Origin: Anaerosporobacter sp031551385
GTDB lineage: Bacteria; Bacillota; Clostridia; Lachnospirales; Lachnospiraceae
Assembly (NCBI RefSeq): GCF_031551385.1
Contig: NZ_JAVBNS010000198.1
Span: 13,696-77,695, forward strand
Direction of reading: 5' to 3'
DNA: 64,000 nucleotides
A program made the position numbers and the translations under genes. The notes under the pieces are model-generated. The model saw nothing but the letters and a program-made list of their open reading frames with translations. It made no database searches and was not told the origin of the DNA. How positions within the stretch are numbered: position 1 is the stretch's first letter; each line of letters opens with the position of its first letter. Below, piece after piece: positions 8,750 to 17,432 of this stretch.

Positions 8750-9295
8750 CTACACAGCTGTATTCTTTAGATTCTTCTCAAGAACTTGTAGTTTTGTTCG
8801 AATACTACTATCTACAACTCTGTCACCAATACGAATAACTAGTCCACCTATTAAGCTTTCATCCACCATGAATGATAACTCAACCTGGTTATATTTTGTA
8901 GTTTGAAGCAATCTTTGTTCCACTTGCTCCATCTGCTCCTTTGTTAATTCCACAGCAGATGTAACGGTAGCCACTCCTATATTCTTATATTCTCTTACTT
9001 TCGTATTAAAATACTCAAATATACCATCAAGGTCTCTGTATCTGTCCTTACGAACAATAATAACTAAGAATCCTACCAAAGAATCAGATACTCTTCCTTT
9101 GAATATGTTCTCAATAACAGATATTTTTTCCTCTTTATCGATTTTAGGATGATTAAGAAACTTCATTAAATCTGGGTTTTCAGCAATTGCTTCCTTCGCC
9201 ACATTTACTTCTTCGATAATGGTAGTAAGTGTTCCCTCTTCTAAAGCAAGATCAAATAATGCTTCGCCATAGGTTTTTGAAACTAACTTTGCCAT
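8750..9295 (-). CDS. atpH: F1F0 ATP synthase subunit delta
   Basis: A 181-residue peripheral-stalk subunit that clamps the alpha/beta hexamer to the b subunits. The N-terminal helical domain (KLVSKTYGEALFDLALEEG) and the C-terminal segment (DESLIGGLVIRIGDRVVDSSIRTKL at about 144-168) are the OSCP/delta signatures. Its start overlaps the end of atpF by 13 bases, indicating translational coupling. Confidence 0.95.
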   Translation of the reverse strand: MAKLVSKTYGEALFDLALEEGTLTTIIEEVNVAKEAIAENPDLMKFLNHPKIDKEEKISVIENIFKGRVSDSLVGFLVIIVRKDRYRDLDGIFEYFNTKVREYKNIGVATVTSAVELTKEQMEQVEQRLLQTTKYNQVELSFMVDESLIGGLVIRIGDRVVDSSIRTKLQVLEKNLKNTAV

Positions 9296-9852
9296 GTATC
9301 ATCACCCATTTCTGTTAATGTATCTTCAATTAATCTGGCTTGTTCTTTGTCATCAATTGAAGTTGATATAATTTTACCAGCCATGATAGAAGCAACGGAT
9401 ATCATCTCTTGTTTCACTTCATCCTTCATCTTGCTCTTCTCAAGTTCTGCTTCTTTATTTGCTCTATCAATGATACGAACAGCTTCTGCTTTCGCCTCAT
9501 CAACGATTTCTGTTTCTTTCTTAAGTGCTTTCTTTCTAGTTTGACTAAGAATCTCTTCTGCCTCTTTATCTACACTCTTTAATTTGCTGTCATATTCGCT
9601 CTTGAATTGCACTGCTTCTGCTTTTTCTGTTGCAGCGAAATCCATTTCTGATTGAATTTTCTCTTGACGTTTTCTTAGCAATTCACGTGCAGGATTAAAT
9701 AGAAGATATGACAATAATGTAAACAACGTAAACACTGCTAATGCAAGAATACATGCATCAACAAGCATCTGTGCGTCCAAACCAAAGATTCTTCCTGCCA
9801 TGCCTTCACTAGCTTCGAGTACACCCGAACTTGCAAGTATTATACTACTCAC
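9283..9852 (-). CDS. atpF: F1F0 ATP synthase subunit b
   Basis: A 189-residue stator subunit. A single N-terminal membrane segment at about 30-52 is followed by a long charged helix rich in Lys, Glu and Ala (about 55-170) that dimerises along the F1 head. The stretch before the membrane segment is about 28 residues, somewhat long but usual in Clostridia. It overlaps atpH by 13 bases and lies 51 bases downstream of atpE. Confidence 0.95.
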   Translation of the reverse strand: MSSIILASSGVLEASEGMAGRIFGLDAQMLVDACILALAVFTLFTLLSYLLFNPARELLRKRQEKIQSEMDFAATEKAEAVQFKSEYDSKLKSVDKEAEEILSQTRKKALKKETEIVDEAKAEAVRIIDRANKEAELEKSKMKDEVKQEMISVASIMAGKIISTSIDDKEQARLIEDTLTEMGDDTWQS

Positions 9853-9903
9853 TTTTTGACCTCCCTTCGGTTTAGTCTAAGTTTGTATCTAAAACTTAAC
9901 TAA

Positions 9904-10158
9904 TTATAGCTTTCCGATTAATGGGTTAGCGTATAGTAAGATAATAGCTACGGCAAAACCATAAAGACCTGTAGTTTCGGCTACGGCTTGTCCAAGTAAC
10001 ATTGTTGATACGATATTACCTCTTGCTCCTGGATTACGTCCTACTGCTGCTGCTGCATGTCCTGCTGCAACACCTTGTCCAATACCAGGACCAACACCTG
10101 CGATCATTGCGATACCTGCTCCAATAGCTGAAGCTGCTAATACGATAGCTTTTTCCAT
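9904..10158 (-). CDS. atpE: F1F0 ATP synthase subunit c, sodium-type binding residues
   Basis: An 84-residue rotor-ring protein of two membrane helices joined by the polar loop GRNPGAR (residues 40-46). The ion-carrying carboxylate is Glu61. Around it are Gln28 (helix 1, PGIGQG), Val59, Thr62 and Tyr66. These correspond to the Gln, Val, Glu, Ser/Thr and Tyr ligands of the sodium-binding c-ring known from Ilyobacter tartaricus, with Thr in place of Ser. From this established signature I infer that the enzyme couples to Na+ rather than, or as well as, H+. Translation probably starts at ATG 10158, preceded by an AGGAGG site. Confidence 0.97.
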   Translation of the reverse strand: MEKAIVLAASAIGAGIAMIAGVGPGIGQGVAAGHAAAAVGRNPGARGNIVSTMLLGQAVAETTGLYGFAVAIILLYANPLIGKL

Positions 10159-10188
10159 AATTAATTTCCTCCTTTAATACTAATAATA

Positions 10189-10947
10189 CTAAGCTTCATC
10201 AAATGTGCTTGATACAAATACCATCGTTAACATACAGAATACATATGTCTGGATAGCGCCAGAGAATACATCGAAATATACATGTAAAACACCTGGCCAT
10301 ACTAATGTTAATAATTTTGGTAACAGACCATAAATAAGTCCCATCATAACTGTACCAGATAAAACATTACCAAATAAACGTAAGGACATTGAAAGCGGAG
10401 TTGCAATTTCACCAATGATATTAATTGGCGATAGCAACAATGGCTTAAACAAATCTGTTATATGGCTTGCCTTTTGATACTTAAATCCATTGTAGTGAAT
10501 TATCACAAAAGTCATTAACGCCAACGCCAATGTTGTACCGTAATCGGCAGTTGGTGGTCTAAGTCCGAACAGACCGGATATATTGCTAAGCAATATAAAC
10601 AGAAATAACGTTCCGATGTAATTGCAGAACTTAGGTCCATGCTTAGTGCCCATGTTGCTCAACGTTAAGTTATCAAACGCTTGCACCATATACTCAACAA
10701 TGTTCAGAAAAGCACCTGGTACTTTATCGGGATCGGCTCTCTTAATTGCCCGATTTGCAATTAAGGCAAAGATAATTAATGTCAGTGCAACAATAATTAT
10801 TGAAATATGCGTTGTAGTAAAATATAACTCTTGACCAAACAACGTATATTTTTGGTACCCAGTAATTCCAAAATCAACTTCTTCAGATGCATGAAGTATT
10901 CCCATTCTGGCAAAACTACCGGACACGGCAGCTATCCCTTGATACAC
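10189..10947 (-). CDS. atpB: F1F0 ATP synthase subunit a
   Basis: A 252-residue membrane subunit with at least five predicted transmembrane helices that forms the ion half-channels. The essential Arg is in the motif SMSLRLFGNVLSG in the C-terminal half. The N-terminus faces outside and the protein ends in a hydrophobic helix (IQTYVFCMLTMVFVSSTF). It sits between atpI and atpE, the usual order. Confidence 0.95.
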   Translation of the reverse strand: MYQGIAAVSGSFARMGILHASEEVDFGITGYQKYTLFGQELYFTTTHISIIIVALTLIIFALIANRAIKRADPDKVPGAFLNIVEYMVQAFDNLTLSNMGTKHGPKFCNYIGTLFLFILLSNISGLFGLRPPTADYGTTLALALMTFVIIHYNGFKYQKASHITDLFKPLLLSPINIIGEIATPLSMSLRLFGNVLSGTVMMGLIYGLLPKLLTLVWPGVLHVYFDVFSGAIQTYVFCMLTMVFVSSTFDEA

Positions 10948-10964
10948 GTTCCCACCCTCCTTCG

Positions 10965-11354
10965 TTAAAATATTTTTTTCGTAATAAATTTATTAGTTAA
11001 CGGTTGTAAATACGCACTAAATTTAAGCCCTAATATACCCAACAAAGTCCCTATAAGACTAAATACATTAGGAAATGTTAATGCTACCACAACTGCGCAA
11101 CCCATAATAAAAATGCGAAGAATAGCCATCTTCTTTGTGTAACTCGTAGCTCCTCCTTCATCCATATCAAGTGATTTCGATATAGTTGCGTTCAGGTGAA
11201 TTACAATCATAATTGCAATTACTGTTCCGAGAAGCTCTCCTAAGAGGAATGATACTTTATTGTTGGCTATTAATGTCCCAACTATACAAGTGACAACTGC
11301 TGATACAACAATACCAATAATTAAATCCTTTAATGTTTCATTCATATTTTTCAT
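10965..11354 (-). CDS. atpI: ATP synthase subunit I-like membrane protein
   Basis: A protein of about 129 residues with four hydrophobic segments and a short charged loop, located between atpZ and atpB. This is the place and layout of AtpI, which helps c-ring assembly. Sequence conservation in this family is weak, so the call leans on position. I placed the start at ATG 11354 (MKNMNETLKD): the upstream ATG at 11381 would put the AGGAG ribosome site inside the coding region, whereas the site lies 11 bases before the chosen start. Confidence 0.75.
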   Translation of the reverse strand: MKNMNETLKDLIIGIVVSAVVTCIVGTLIANNKVSFLLGELLGTVIAIMIVIHLNATISKSLDMDEGGATSYTKKMAILRIFIMGCAVVVALTFPNVFSLIGTLLGILGLKFSAYLQPLTNKFITKKIF

Positions 11355-11401
11355 ACAACTAAAATCTCCTATCTCAATCATTTTTCATGGAAGATTTACA
11401 A

Positions 11402-11704
11402 CTACTTATTCAGCTTTTTTGATTTCTTGCTAGAGTCCTTTCTCTTTAAACTTTCAAAGTACTCTAATTCCTTATCCTCTTTTTGCTTATCTTTAGAATA
11501 GAATTTCTTAACAAGCTCATAAATATTCCGAAATCCTGCTAATAATCCAAGTAGAAGCCAAATAGGAAACCAAAAACTCGTGCCGAATGTCGCATCCATC
11601 TTATGTCCAATAAAGACACATAAGAACACTGTTGTTAGCAATGTCAGGCCAATCTGTGTAATTAAACCTAATGCATGGAATATTTCTCTGTTTTCTTTTT
11701 TCAT
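11402..11704 (-). CDS. atpZ: AtpZ/AtpI family membrane protein
   Basis: A 100-residue protein with two transmembrane helices (about 12-33 and 43-62) separated by GHKMDATFGTSFW, followed by a Lys-rich cytoplasmic tail. The layout and the Gly/Pro-rich helix 2 (FPIWLLLGLLAGFRNIYEL) match the AtpZ/AtpI family (PF09527), which lies at the head of many atp operons and has been linked to Mg2+ or Ca2+ uptake. It is the first gene of this operon, followed 20 bases later by the atpI-like gene. Confidence 0.85.
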   Translation of the reverse strand: MKKENREIFHALGLITQIGLTLLTTVFLCVFIGHKMDATFGTSFWFPIWLLLGLLAGFRNIYELVKKFYSKDKQKEDKELEYFESLKRKDSSKKSKKLNK

Positions 11705-11847
11705 GGTTACTCCTCATACATTGTTATCATATCGACATAAAATTCAATAAATTACATTTCTAGGTTTAATTGATATATTACTACATTCGACAACAATTTG
11801 TTGTATTATATGAAAATACTTCCATATTTGTATGAAATCATATGTTT

Positions 11848-11875
11848 ATTATACCATTTTTTTTCGAAAAGTCCA
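11848..11875 (-). promoter_or_regulatory. putative sigma-A promoter of the atp operon
   Basis: On the minus strand a -35-like TGGACT is separated by 16 bases from a perfect TATAAT. Transcription would start about 135 bases before atpZ. Confidence 0.6.
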
Positions 11876-12048
11876 CAAAATAAGCTCTCAAATGCCATCC
11901 AATCGTTTCCACAAAGTCACTTAACCGTACGTTTTACGGTATTTTTGCAGTTCCTCTTAATACTAATTTCCTATTTTTTTGTCCCTTAAAATTATACATA
12001 TTATCTATCTATTTTATTCATTTAATACAAATCAACACTTTTTATACA

Positions 12049-12090
12049 CAAAAATGGTGCTAATTCGGATTCTCTCCAAACTAACACCAT
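12049..12090 (-). terminator. intrinsic terminator after rpiB
   Basis: On the minus strand a 16-base stem beginning ATGGTG and closing CACCAT, with a few G-U or mismatched pairs, encloses a 5-base loop and is followed by TTTTT. Confidence 0.85.
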
Positions 12091-12105
12091 CTTATTTATC
12101 TACTA

Positions 12106-12534
12106 TTAATCTTCAATTTGAGCAATTCTGTTAATATGTCTCTCATCATTTGAGAAATCTGTATGAAGGAATGTATCAACAATCTTAATTGCTAATCCTG
12201 GTCCAACAATTCTTCCACCCATAGCAAGAATGTTTGCATTGTTATGAAGTCTTGTTGCCTCTGCACTGAATACATCGTGGCATAATGCTGCACGAATACC
12301 CTTTACTTTGTTTGCTGCGATTGAGATTCCAATACCAGTTCCGCAGATTAGAATTCCTTTTTCACATTCACCTGAAAGTATTGCATCTGTAACCTTTCTT
12401 GCATATACAGGATAATCAACTGCTTCTGTACTGTCACATCCCAAATCTTTGTAAGGAATATTCTTTGACTCTAAATACTGAATAATCTCCTTCTTTAAAT
12501 CATATCCACCATGATCACAACCTAACGCTATCAT
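12106..12534 (-). CDS. rpiB: ribose-5-phosphate isomerase B
   Basis: A 142-residue LacA/RpiB-type sugar-phosphate isomerase that interconverts ribose 5-phosphate and ribulose 5-phosphate in the pentose phosphate pathway. The N-terminal GCDHGGYDLK, the central ILICGTGIGISIAANK with the catalytic Cys, and HNNANILAMGGR are family signatures. It follows the phosphatase gene by only 5 bases. The order ywlC-ywlE-rpiB matches Bacillus subtilis, where this cluster also lies near atp. RpiB enzymes of this type can also act on other aldoses such as allose 6-phosphate. Confidence 0.93.
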   Translation of the reverse strand: MIALGCDHGGYDLKKEIIQYLESKNIPYKDLGCDSTEAVDYPVYARKVTDAILSGECEKGILICGTGIGISIAANKVKGIRAALCHDVFSAEATRLHNNANILAMGGRIVGPGLAIKIVDTFLHTDFSNDERHINRIAQIED

Positions 12535-12539
12535 CTTCC

Positions 12540-12992
12540 TTAGTCCTCCTCGTTTAGTTTATATACTGTTTTCTTGATTAGTTTTGCTAATTCAATGTAA
12601 CACTCTTCATAATCGGTAAGATCTTTTCCGTATGGATCACTTACATCGCCGTCTTCTCCGATGAATTCTTTTAACGTATACACATTCACACTATTCTCAT
12701 ATTCACGTTGAACTTTTTCTTTCTGTTCTAATGTCATTGTAAGAATTAACGTATCTTCATCAATATCCTCTTGTTCGAGAGGTTTCGACATATGATCCCC
12801 GATTGAGAGATTATGATTTCGTACCACTGTGTCTGCTTTCGGATTTGATGGTTCTGGAAATAAAACAACCAAACCTCGTGACATTACCTCCATATCGCTC
12901 TCTGTTTCCAAACTTCTAAAAATCACTTCAGCCATAGGACCTCTGCACGTATTCCCAGTACATACAAAAATCAATCTTTCATACTTAATCAC
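12540..12992 (-). CDS. ywlE: low-molecular-weight phosphatase, probable protein-arginine phosphatase (YwlE-like)
   Basis: A 150-residue enzyme of the low-molecular-weight protein tyrosine phosphatase fold. The catalytic CX5R loop is C11-TGNTC-R17, and the DPYG motif near residue 118 supplies the general acid. Thr15 within the loop is the residue reported for Bacillus YwlE to favour phospho-arginine over phospho-tyrosine, so a protein-arginine phosphatase role is likely. The residue after the catalytic Arg is Gly rather than the usual Ser (CRGPM), a small oddity. It lies between the Sua5 and rpiB genes, as in Bacillus. McsB, the kinase it would oppose, is not in this window. Confidence 0.8.
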   Translation of the reverse strand: MIKYERLIFVCTGNTCRGPMAEVIFRSLETESDMEVMSRGLVVLFPEPSNPKADTVVRNHNLSIGDHMSKPLEQEDIDEDTLILTMTLEQKEKVQREYENSVNVYTLKEFIGEDGDVSDPYGKDLTDYEECYIELAKLIKKTVYKLNEED

Positions 12993-13010
12993 TGCAATCC
13001 ACCCCCGTTA

Positions 13011-14075
13011 CTACACTTCTATTACATGGTAACCAGCTGCTTTTAGCAAACGGTTCATAATAGCTTGACCTAGGTTACTCTCTGCAAATCCTTCTGAATA
13101 TATCACATCTACTTGCTGTTCATCGAATTCTCTAAGAATCGCATACAAACCTCTCGCAATCTGCTCTTCATCATATCTTGAGCCAATTGTTTTCACAATG
13201 CTTGCCTCATATCTTGCAAATGTTTCGTCCGTTGCAATAACTCCTACTTGATATCCTGCTTCCATCTTTTGCTTTGCACAGGCATTAATCTTGTCTACCA
13301 CTGCCTGCTCTGCACCCTCTACAATCGTAAGTTCTGCTTTTGGTGCATAATGTTTATACTTCATTCCTGGTGCTTTCGGTTTCAGGCTTGGATCTACACT
13401 CTTTGCAATAATGGCTTTGTCCACTTCAACCTGACCTATCACGTCTTCTAGCATTTGCTTTGTTATAAATCCAGGTCTTAAAATCATTGGTACTTCACCT
13501 GTCAAGTCAACAATTGTTGATTCTAGTCCAATTCCAACAGCTCCGCCATCAATAATCATATCGATTTTGCCACTGAGGTCCTCAATGACATGCTCCGCTT
13601 TCGTTGGGCTTGGTCTACCAGATGTATTCGCACTTGGTGCCGCAATATAGACTCCCGATTCACGAATTAATTCCAGTGCAATTTTATTACTTGGCATACG
13701 AATTGCCACCGTATTCAAACCGCCTGTTGTACCATATGGTACGTTATCACTCTTTTGCATAATCATCGTCAATGGGCCCGGCCAAAACGCCTCTGCCAGT
13801 TTATACGCTTTCTCAGGAACTTCTTTCGTAAGCTCCCCAAGACTATCGACCTCCGCAATATGAACAATTAGCGGATTGTCCGACGGTCTTCCTTTTGCTT
13901 CATATATCTTCTTCGATGCCTCCGCATCCAGTGCATCACCACCAAGACCATAGACTGTCTCTGTTGGGATTGCAACAAGACCTTTTCTTTGTAGTATGGA
14001 AACAGCCTCTTGTAAACAGCCCGCCTCCATGTTTTCTTCATTTATCTTTTTTACTATTGTTTTCATAACTTTCAT
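13011..14075 (-). CDS. ywlC: L-threonylcarbamoyladenylate synthase (Sua5/YwlC type)
   Basis: A 354-residue enzyme that makes threonylcarbamoyl-AMP from threonine, bicarbonate and ATP for the tRNA t6A modification. The YrdC domain occupies about 20-215, with VAIPTETVYGLGGDA, KGRPSDNPLIVHI and SANTSGRPSPT motifs. The C-terminal Sua5 domain (about 240-354) ends with the LGQAIMNRLLKAA segment, so this is the longer two-domain form. Two in-frame ATGs (14075 and 14066) are near the same ribosome site and either could start. It heads the ywlC-ywlE-rpiB cluster. Confidence 0.93.
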   Translation of the reverse strand: MKVMKTIVKKINEENMEAGCLQEAVSILQRKGLVAIPTETVYGLGGDALDAEASKKIYEAKGRPSDNPLIVHIAEVDSLGELTKEVPEKAYKLAEAFWPGPLTMIMQKSDNVPYGTTGGLNTVAIRMPSNKIALELIRESGVYIAAPSANTSGRPSPTKAEHVIEDLSGKIDMIIDGGAVGIGLESTIVDLTGEVPMILRPGFITKQMLEDVIGQVEVDKAIIAKSVDPSLKPKAPGMKYKHYAPKAELTIVEGAEQAVVDKINACAKQKMEAGYQVGVIATDETFARYEASIVKTIGSRYDEEQIARGLYAILREFDEQQVDVIYSEGFAESNLGQAIMNRLLKAAGYHVIEV

Positions 14076-14282
14076 CGCCTTTTCCTAGGTAGGACTATGA
14101 TTCTAATTTGAACCTCGTTTATTTTAATACTCTCTTGACCAATTCTATCGACCTTTATTATAACACTACTTACTATATTTGCATACCTTTTATAATTTTG
14201 CAAATGTTTTTTGTAAACGTACAAGTAGGCAACAGTCCTGCAACGTAGTACAAAGCTCGGAATCCGACATTAACCATGCAAG

Positions 14283-14999
14283 TTACTCATACACATATGT
14301 ATTCAGATAATTCATAATCCCAAGATGGATTGCCCATGCCATCTTATCTTGGTACTTCTCACTAACAAGCAATTCTGCCTCTCGCCAATTAGATAAAAAG
14401 CCGCATTCCACAATAACAAGTGGGCACTCCGTTTTCTTTAACATATAATAACTTTCATTCGATTTTGCCACACGATGGTTTCCATCATTTATTGTCTCTT
14501 TTACCTGTTCTTGAATAATCTCAGCTAAGATTTTTCCCTCTGGTGATTTATTATGATAAAATACTTGTGCCCCTGAAGAACTTTCCTCTGAAAAAGAATT
14601 TTGGTGAATACTTACTGCGATAACAGCATCACTGGAATTAATAATTTCTACCCTTTTCTTTAAATCCGCATTTTTCTTATTTGAATCCGACGCTTGATAT
14701 AAGCCCTCATCCGTCTCCCTTGTCATTATAACGGTAATATCATTTTGCTCTAATAGCTTTTCTAACTTTAAAGCAATCAATAAATTAATGTCTTTTTCTT
14801 TTGCATTATTTACACCTATCTTACCTGGGTCAAAACCACCATGACCTGCGTCAATAATTACAGTGCATTTAGGGATGAGTGGTTCTGGGTTCTTGTCACT
14901 TTCATTGAATACATTATATGTTTTGATACCAACAGCCGTTGAAAGCCCAATTATTAATAATGCACTTGCCAATATCGTAATAATTTTTTTCTTATTCAT
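14283..14999 (-). CDS. cwlD: N-acetylmuramoyl-L-alanine amidase, CwlD-like
   Basis: A 238-residue secreted or membrane-anchored amidase. An N-terminal hydrophobic segment (about 6-26) precedes an Amidase_3 catalytic domain with the zinc-ligand motifs DAGHGGFDPG (first His), the Glu in the KEKDINLLIALKL helix, AVSIHQNSF (second His) and IVECGFLSNWREA (catalytic Glu). The size, single catalytic domain and absence of wall-binding repeats match CwlD, which prepares spore-cortex peptidoglycan for muramic-lactam formation. It points to a sporulating organism. It appears monocistronic. Confidence 0.85.
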   Translation of the reverse strand: MNKKKIITILASALLIIGLSTAVGIKTYNVFNESDKNPEPLIPKCTVIIDAGHGGFDPGKIGVNNAKEKDINLLIALKLEKLLEQNDITVIMTRETDEGLYQASDSNKKNADLKKRVEIINSSDAVIAVSIHQNSFSEESSSGAQVFYHNKSPEGKILAEIIQEQVKETINDGNHRVAKSNESYYMLKKTECPLVIVECGFLSNWREAELLVSEKYQDKMAWAIHLGIMNYLNTYVYE

Positions 15000-15063
15000 A
15001 GTCTTGTCTTATCCTAGCGATATGTTCTTTTTACATCTTATGATATAGGGATTCGAACTATTC

Positions 15064-15102
15064 GCAAAAAAGGCACTAGAACGTCTCCGCTCTAATGCCT
15101 TA
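15064..15102 (-). terminator. intrinsic terminator after the GH31 gene
   Basis: On the minus strand AGGCATTAGAGCG and its near-complement CGTTCTAGTGCCT enclose a 4-base loop and are followed by TTTTTT. Confidence 0.85.
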
Positions 15103-15149
15103 TAATCTATCTGCTATTTATTTTTATTCTAAATTACTTCTTACCCTTC

Positions 15150-17219
15150 CTACTCATAAATCGGATAAGATTTTCCTTCCCTAACAAACAATGGAATCGT
15201 ATCAATTGGAGCATCCACTTCAATCCATTGACCACCTTCATATACTTTACTTGTCTTAGCATCTGTCCATGAAAGCCCTGCTGGAAGGTATACAGAACGT
15301 TTTGTCACGTTTTCTTCCATAATTGGAGCTACCAAGATATCTGGTCCAAACATATATTGGTCTTTCAATTCCCAACAAGTCTTATCTTCTGAGAATTCAT
15401 AGAACATTGGACGCATAACTGGACTTCCCACTTCATGAGCTCGTTTCATGCATTCACGAATGTATGGACGAAGACGTTCTCTCATGAATAAGAAACCTTT
15501 TAAGATTTCATAGTTCTCTTCACCAAATGACCAAACTTCATTGTCTTGTCCTGAAGAGAATTGACGAACACCACCAACGAATTCTTCTTCTAATTCATAG
15601 AATGGTGGACGTTCTCCATGAAGACGGAATACTGGACAGAATACGCCCCAAGCAAACCAACGAACTAATAATTCATGGAATTTCTCATCTGTAATATCGC
15701 CACCTAGGAATCCACCGATATCTGTTGTCCACCATGGAATACCTGCCATCGCAATATTAAGACCCGCTTGTAATTGTTCTCTCATTGCACGGAAGGAAGA
15801 ATGAACATCACCAGACCAGATAAGTGCACCATACTTTTGGCTACCTGCCCATGCACAACGAACTAAGTTTACAAGCTCTGTGTTTCCTTCTGCTACCATT
15901 CCATCATAGAAACCTTTTGCATACATAGCAGGATAGATGTTACTGCATTGTAACGCACTTCCTTGGTGGTAACGATAGATATCATAATCATAAGGTCCAA
16001 ATTCAGGTTCTGCTTCATCTAACCAGAATAGATTAACGCCCTTATCATAATAGTTTTCTTTACATCTTTCCCATACATATTTGCGTGATTCTGGGTTTGT
16101 TGCATCAAAGAATACGGTTTCACCCATCCAGTTCATATGAATGTTAACTCCACGATCACAAGTAACTAGTAAACCATCTTGATTCATCTTAGCGAAATTC
16201 TCACTTCTTGAATCTACTGTAGGCCATACAGACGCCATTAATTCTACTCCATATGATTTTAATTCTTTTGTCATCGCTTCTACATCTGGCCAGTATTTCG
16301 GATCAAATTTAAAGTCACCTTGTGTTGTCCAGTGGAAGAAGTCTGCAACGATTACATCCATTGGAAGACCTCTACGTTTGTGTTCACGAACTACACTTAG
16401 TAATTCCTCTTGTGAACGGTAACGTAGTTTACATTGCCAAAATCCCATACCATACTCAGGCATCATTGGTACACGACCTGTAACTGCTGAATATTGTTCA
16501 ATAATTTGTGCTGGTGTATCACCAACAGTTATGAAATAATCAATCTTTTTCGTGCTCTTTGCAAACCATTCTGTTTTATTCGTACCAAATGTAGCTGTTC
16601 CAATTGCAGGGTTATTCCATAACATTCCGTAGCCTCTGCTGGAAACCATGAAAGGTACACTTGCTTGTGTGTTTCTTTGGCAAAGGTCTAAAACCGAACC
16701 TTTTTTATCTAAATTGCCTTCTTGGTATTGTCCCATACCAAAGATTTTTTCATCCTCATATGCTTCAAAACGAAGAACGGCATGATAATCACTTCCACCA
16801 GGTATTGCTTTCAATTCTCTAGCATCAACACAGTAAGGTACACAATAACGGTCAATACGATAACGGTTTCTCCAATATTCTTCTAAAAGTACATTACCTT
16901 TCTCATCATAGAAAGACAACCAACCTTCATGATTAATATTAGCCATAATTTTACCGTTACGAATGCTTGCAACATCAAATTGTTGCGTGTGTTTTGCTCT
17001 CTCTTCACCTTTATACCAAGGCTCAACGATGTCAACCTTTTCAATGCAAATCTCTGCATTACAAGCAATTGGTTCTTCTGTTAATGCCCAATCATTCTGA
17101 TCCATATTTGCTTCTCTTGTCACACGTACACGTAGAGAATTTTCACCCCAAGGTTCAATCCACATTCTCTCTGTTTGATTAATGCAAACCAAACGATTAT
17201 TCTCACTAATAAAATGCAT
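15150..17219 (-). CDS. GH31 glycoside hydrolase, alpha-xylosidase/alpha-glucosidase-like, cytoplasmic
   Basis: A retaining alpha-glycosidase of 689 residues. An N-terminal galactose-mutarotase-like beta domain is followed by the TIM barrel with FHWTTQGDFKFDPKYWPD, the nucleophile in FWLDEAEPE (Asp401) and the probable acid/base in IWSGDVHSSF (Asp471). A C-terminal beta domain follows. There is no signal peptide, so it acts inside the cell on imported oligosaccharides. The substrate is uncertain; the cytoplasmic GH74 enzyme elsewhere in this window makes xyloglucan oligosaccharides (alpha-xylosidase activity) attractive. I start it at ATG 17219, 8 bases after AGGAGG, rather than the upstream in-frame codon at 17258. 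It ends with a strong terminator. Confidence 0.85.
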   Translation of the reverse strand: MHFISENNRLVCINQTERMWIEPWGENSLRVRVTREANMDQNDWALTEEPIACNAEICIEKVDIVEPWYKGEERAKHTQQFDVASIRNGKIMANINHEGWLSFYDEKGNVLLEEYWRNRYRIDRYCVPYCVDARELKAIPGGSDYHAVLRFEAYEDEKIFGMGQYQEGNLDKKGSVLDLCQRNTQASVPFMVSSRGYGMLWNNPAIGTATFGTNKTEWFAKSTKKIDYFITVGDTPAQIIEQYSAVTGRVPMMPEYGMGFWQCKLRYRSQEELLSVVREHKRRGLPMDVIVADFFHWTTQGDFKFDPKYWPDVEAMTKELKSYGVELMASVWPTVDSRSENFAKMNQDGLLVTCDRGVNIHMNWMGETVFFDATNPESRKYVWERCKENYYDKGVNLFWLDEAEPEFGPYDYDIYRYHQGSALQCSNIYPAMYAKGFYDGMVAEGNTELVNLVRCAWAGSQKYGALIWSGDVHSSFRAMREQLQAGLNIAMAGIPWWTTDIGGFLGGDITDEKFHELLVRWFAWGVFCPVFRLHGERPPFYELEEEFVGGVRQFSSGQDNEVWSFGEENYEILKGFLFMRERLRPYIRECMKRAHEVGSPVMRPMFYEFSEDKTCWELKDQYMFGPDILVAPIMEENVTKRSVYLPAGLSWTDAKTSKVYEGGQWIEVDAPIDTIPLFVREGKSYPIYE

Positions 17220-17313
17220 ACCGTATTCCTCCTGCTCTTTCATTCTTAATAGTATCATACATCCAAACCATGTAACTCGCCCAAACTGCGTCTTTCAAGT
17301 TACGATTATGAAC

Positions 17314-17366
17314 AAAAAAATCCCATGCAAAATTTCAGATTCAAAAATGAAAATCTTGCATGGGAA
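17314..17366 (-). terminator. intrinsic terminator after the SH3/GH18 gene
   Basis: On the minus strand TCCCATGCAA and TTGCATGGGA close a stem that continues through TTTCA/TGAAA and is followed by seven T. It separates the GH18 gene from the GH31 gene. Confidence 0.85.
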
Positions 17367-17432
17367 TTTATATCTCATATCAGAACGACAAGATCAATTC
17401 AAATCCTCGTTCTTACCGACTAACAAACGAAC

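Larger units (their letters stand above)
11705..12105. other. intergenic region: atp operon promoter and leader, rpiB terminator
   Basis: No gene is visible. It contains a promoter-like pair for the atp operon (11848-11875), a near-perfect palindrome ACAACAATTTGTTGT at 11790-11804 inside the operon's 5' leader, and the rpiB terminator at 12049-12090. The leader of about 140 bases could hold regulation of ATP synthase expression. Confidence 0.6.

Noticed and set aside
15040..15066. tRNA-like GGATTCGAACTATTC string
   Set aside because: No cloverleaf can be built around it; it is the spacer between cwlD and the GH31 terminator.
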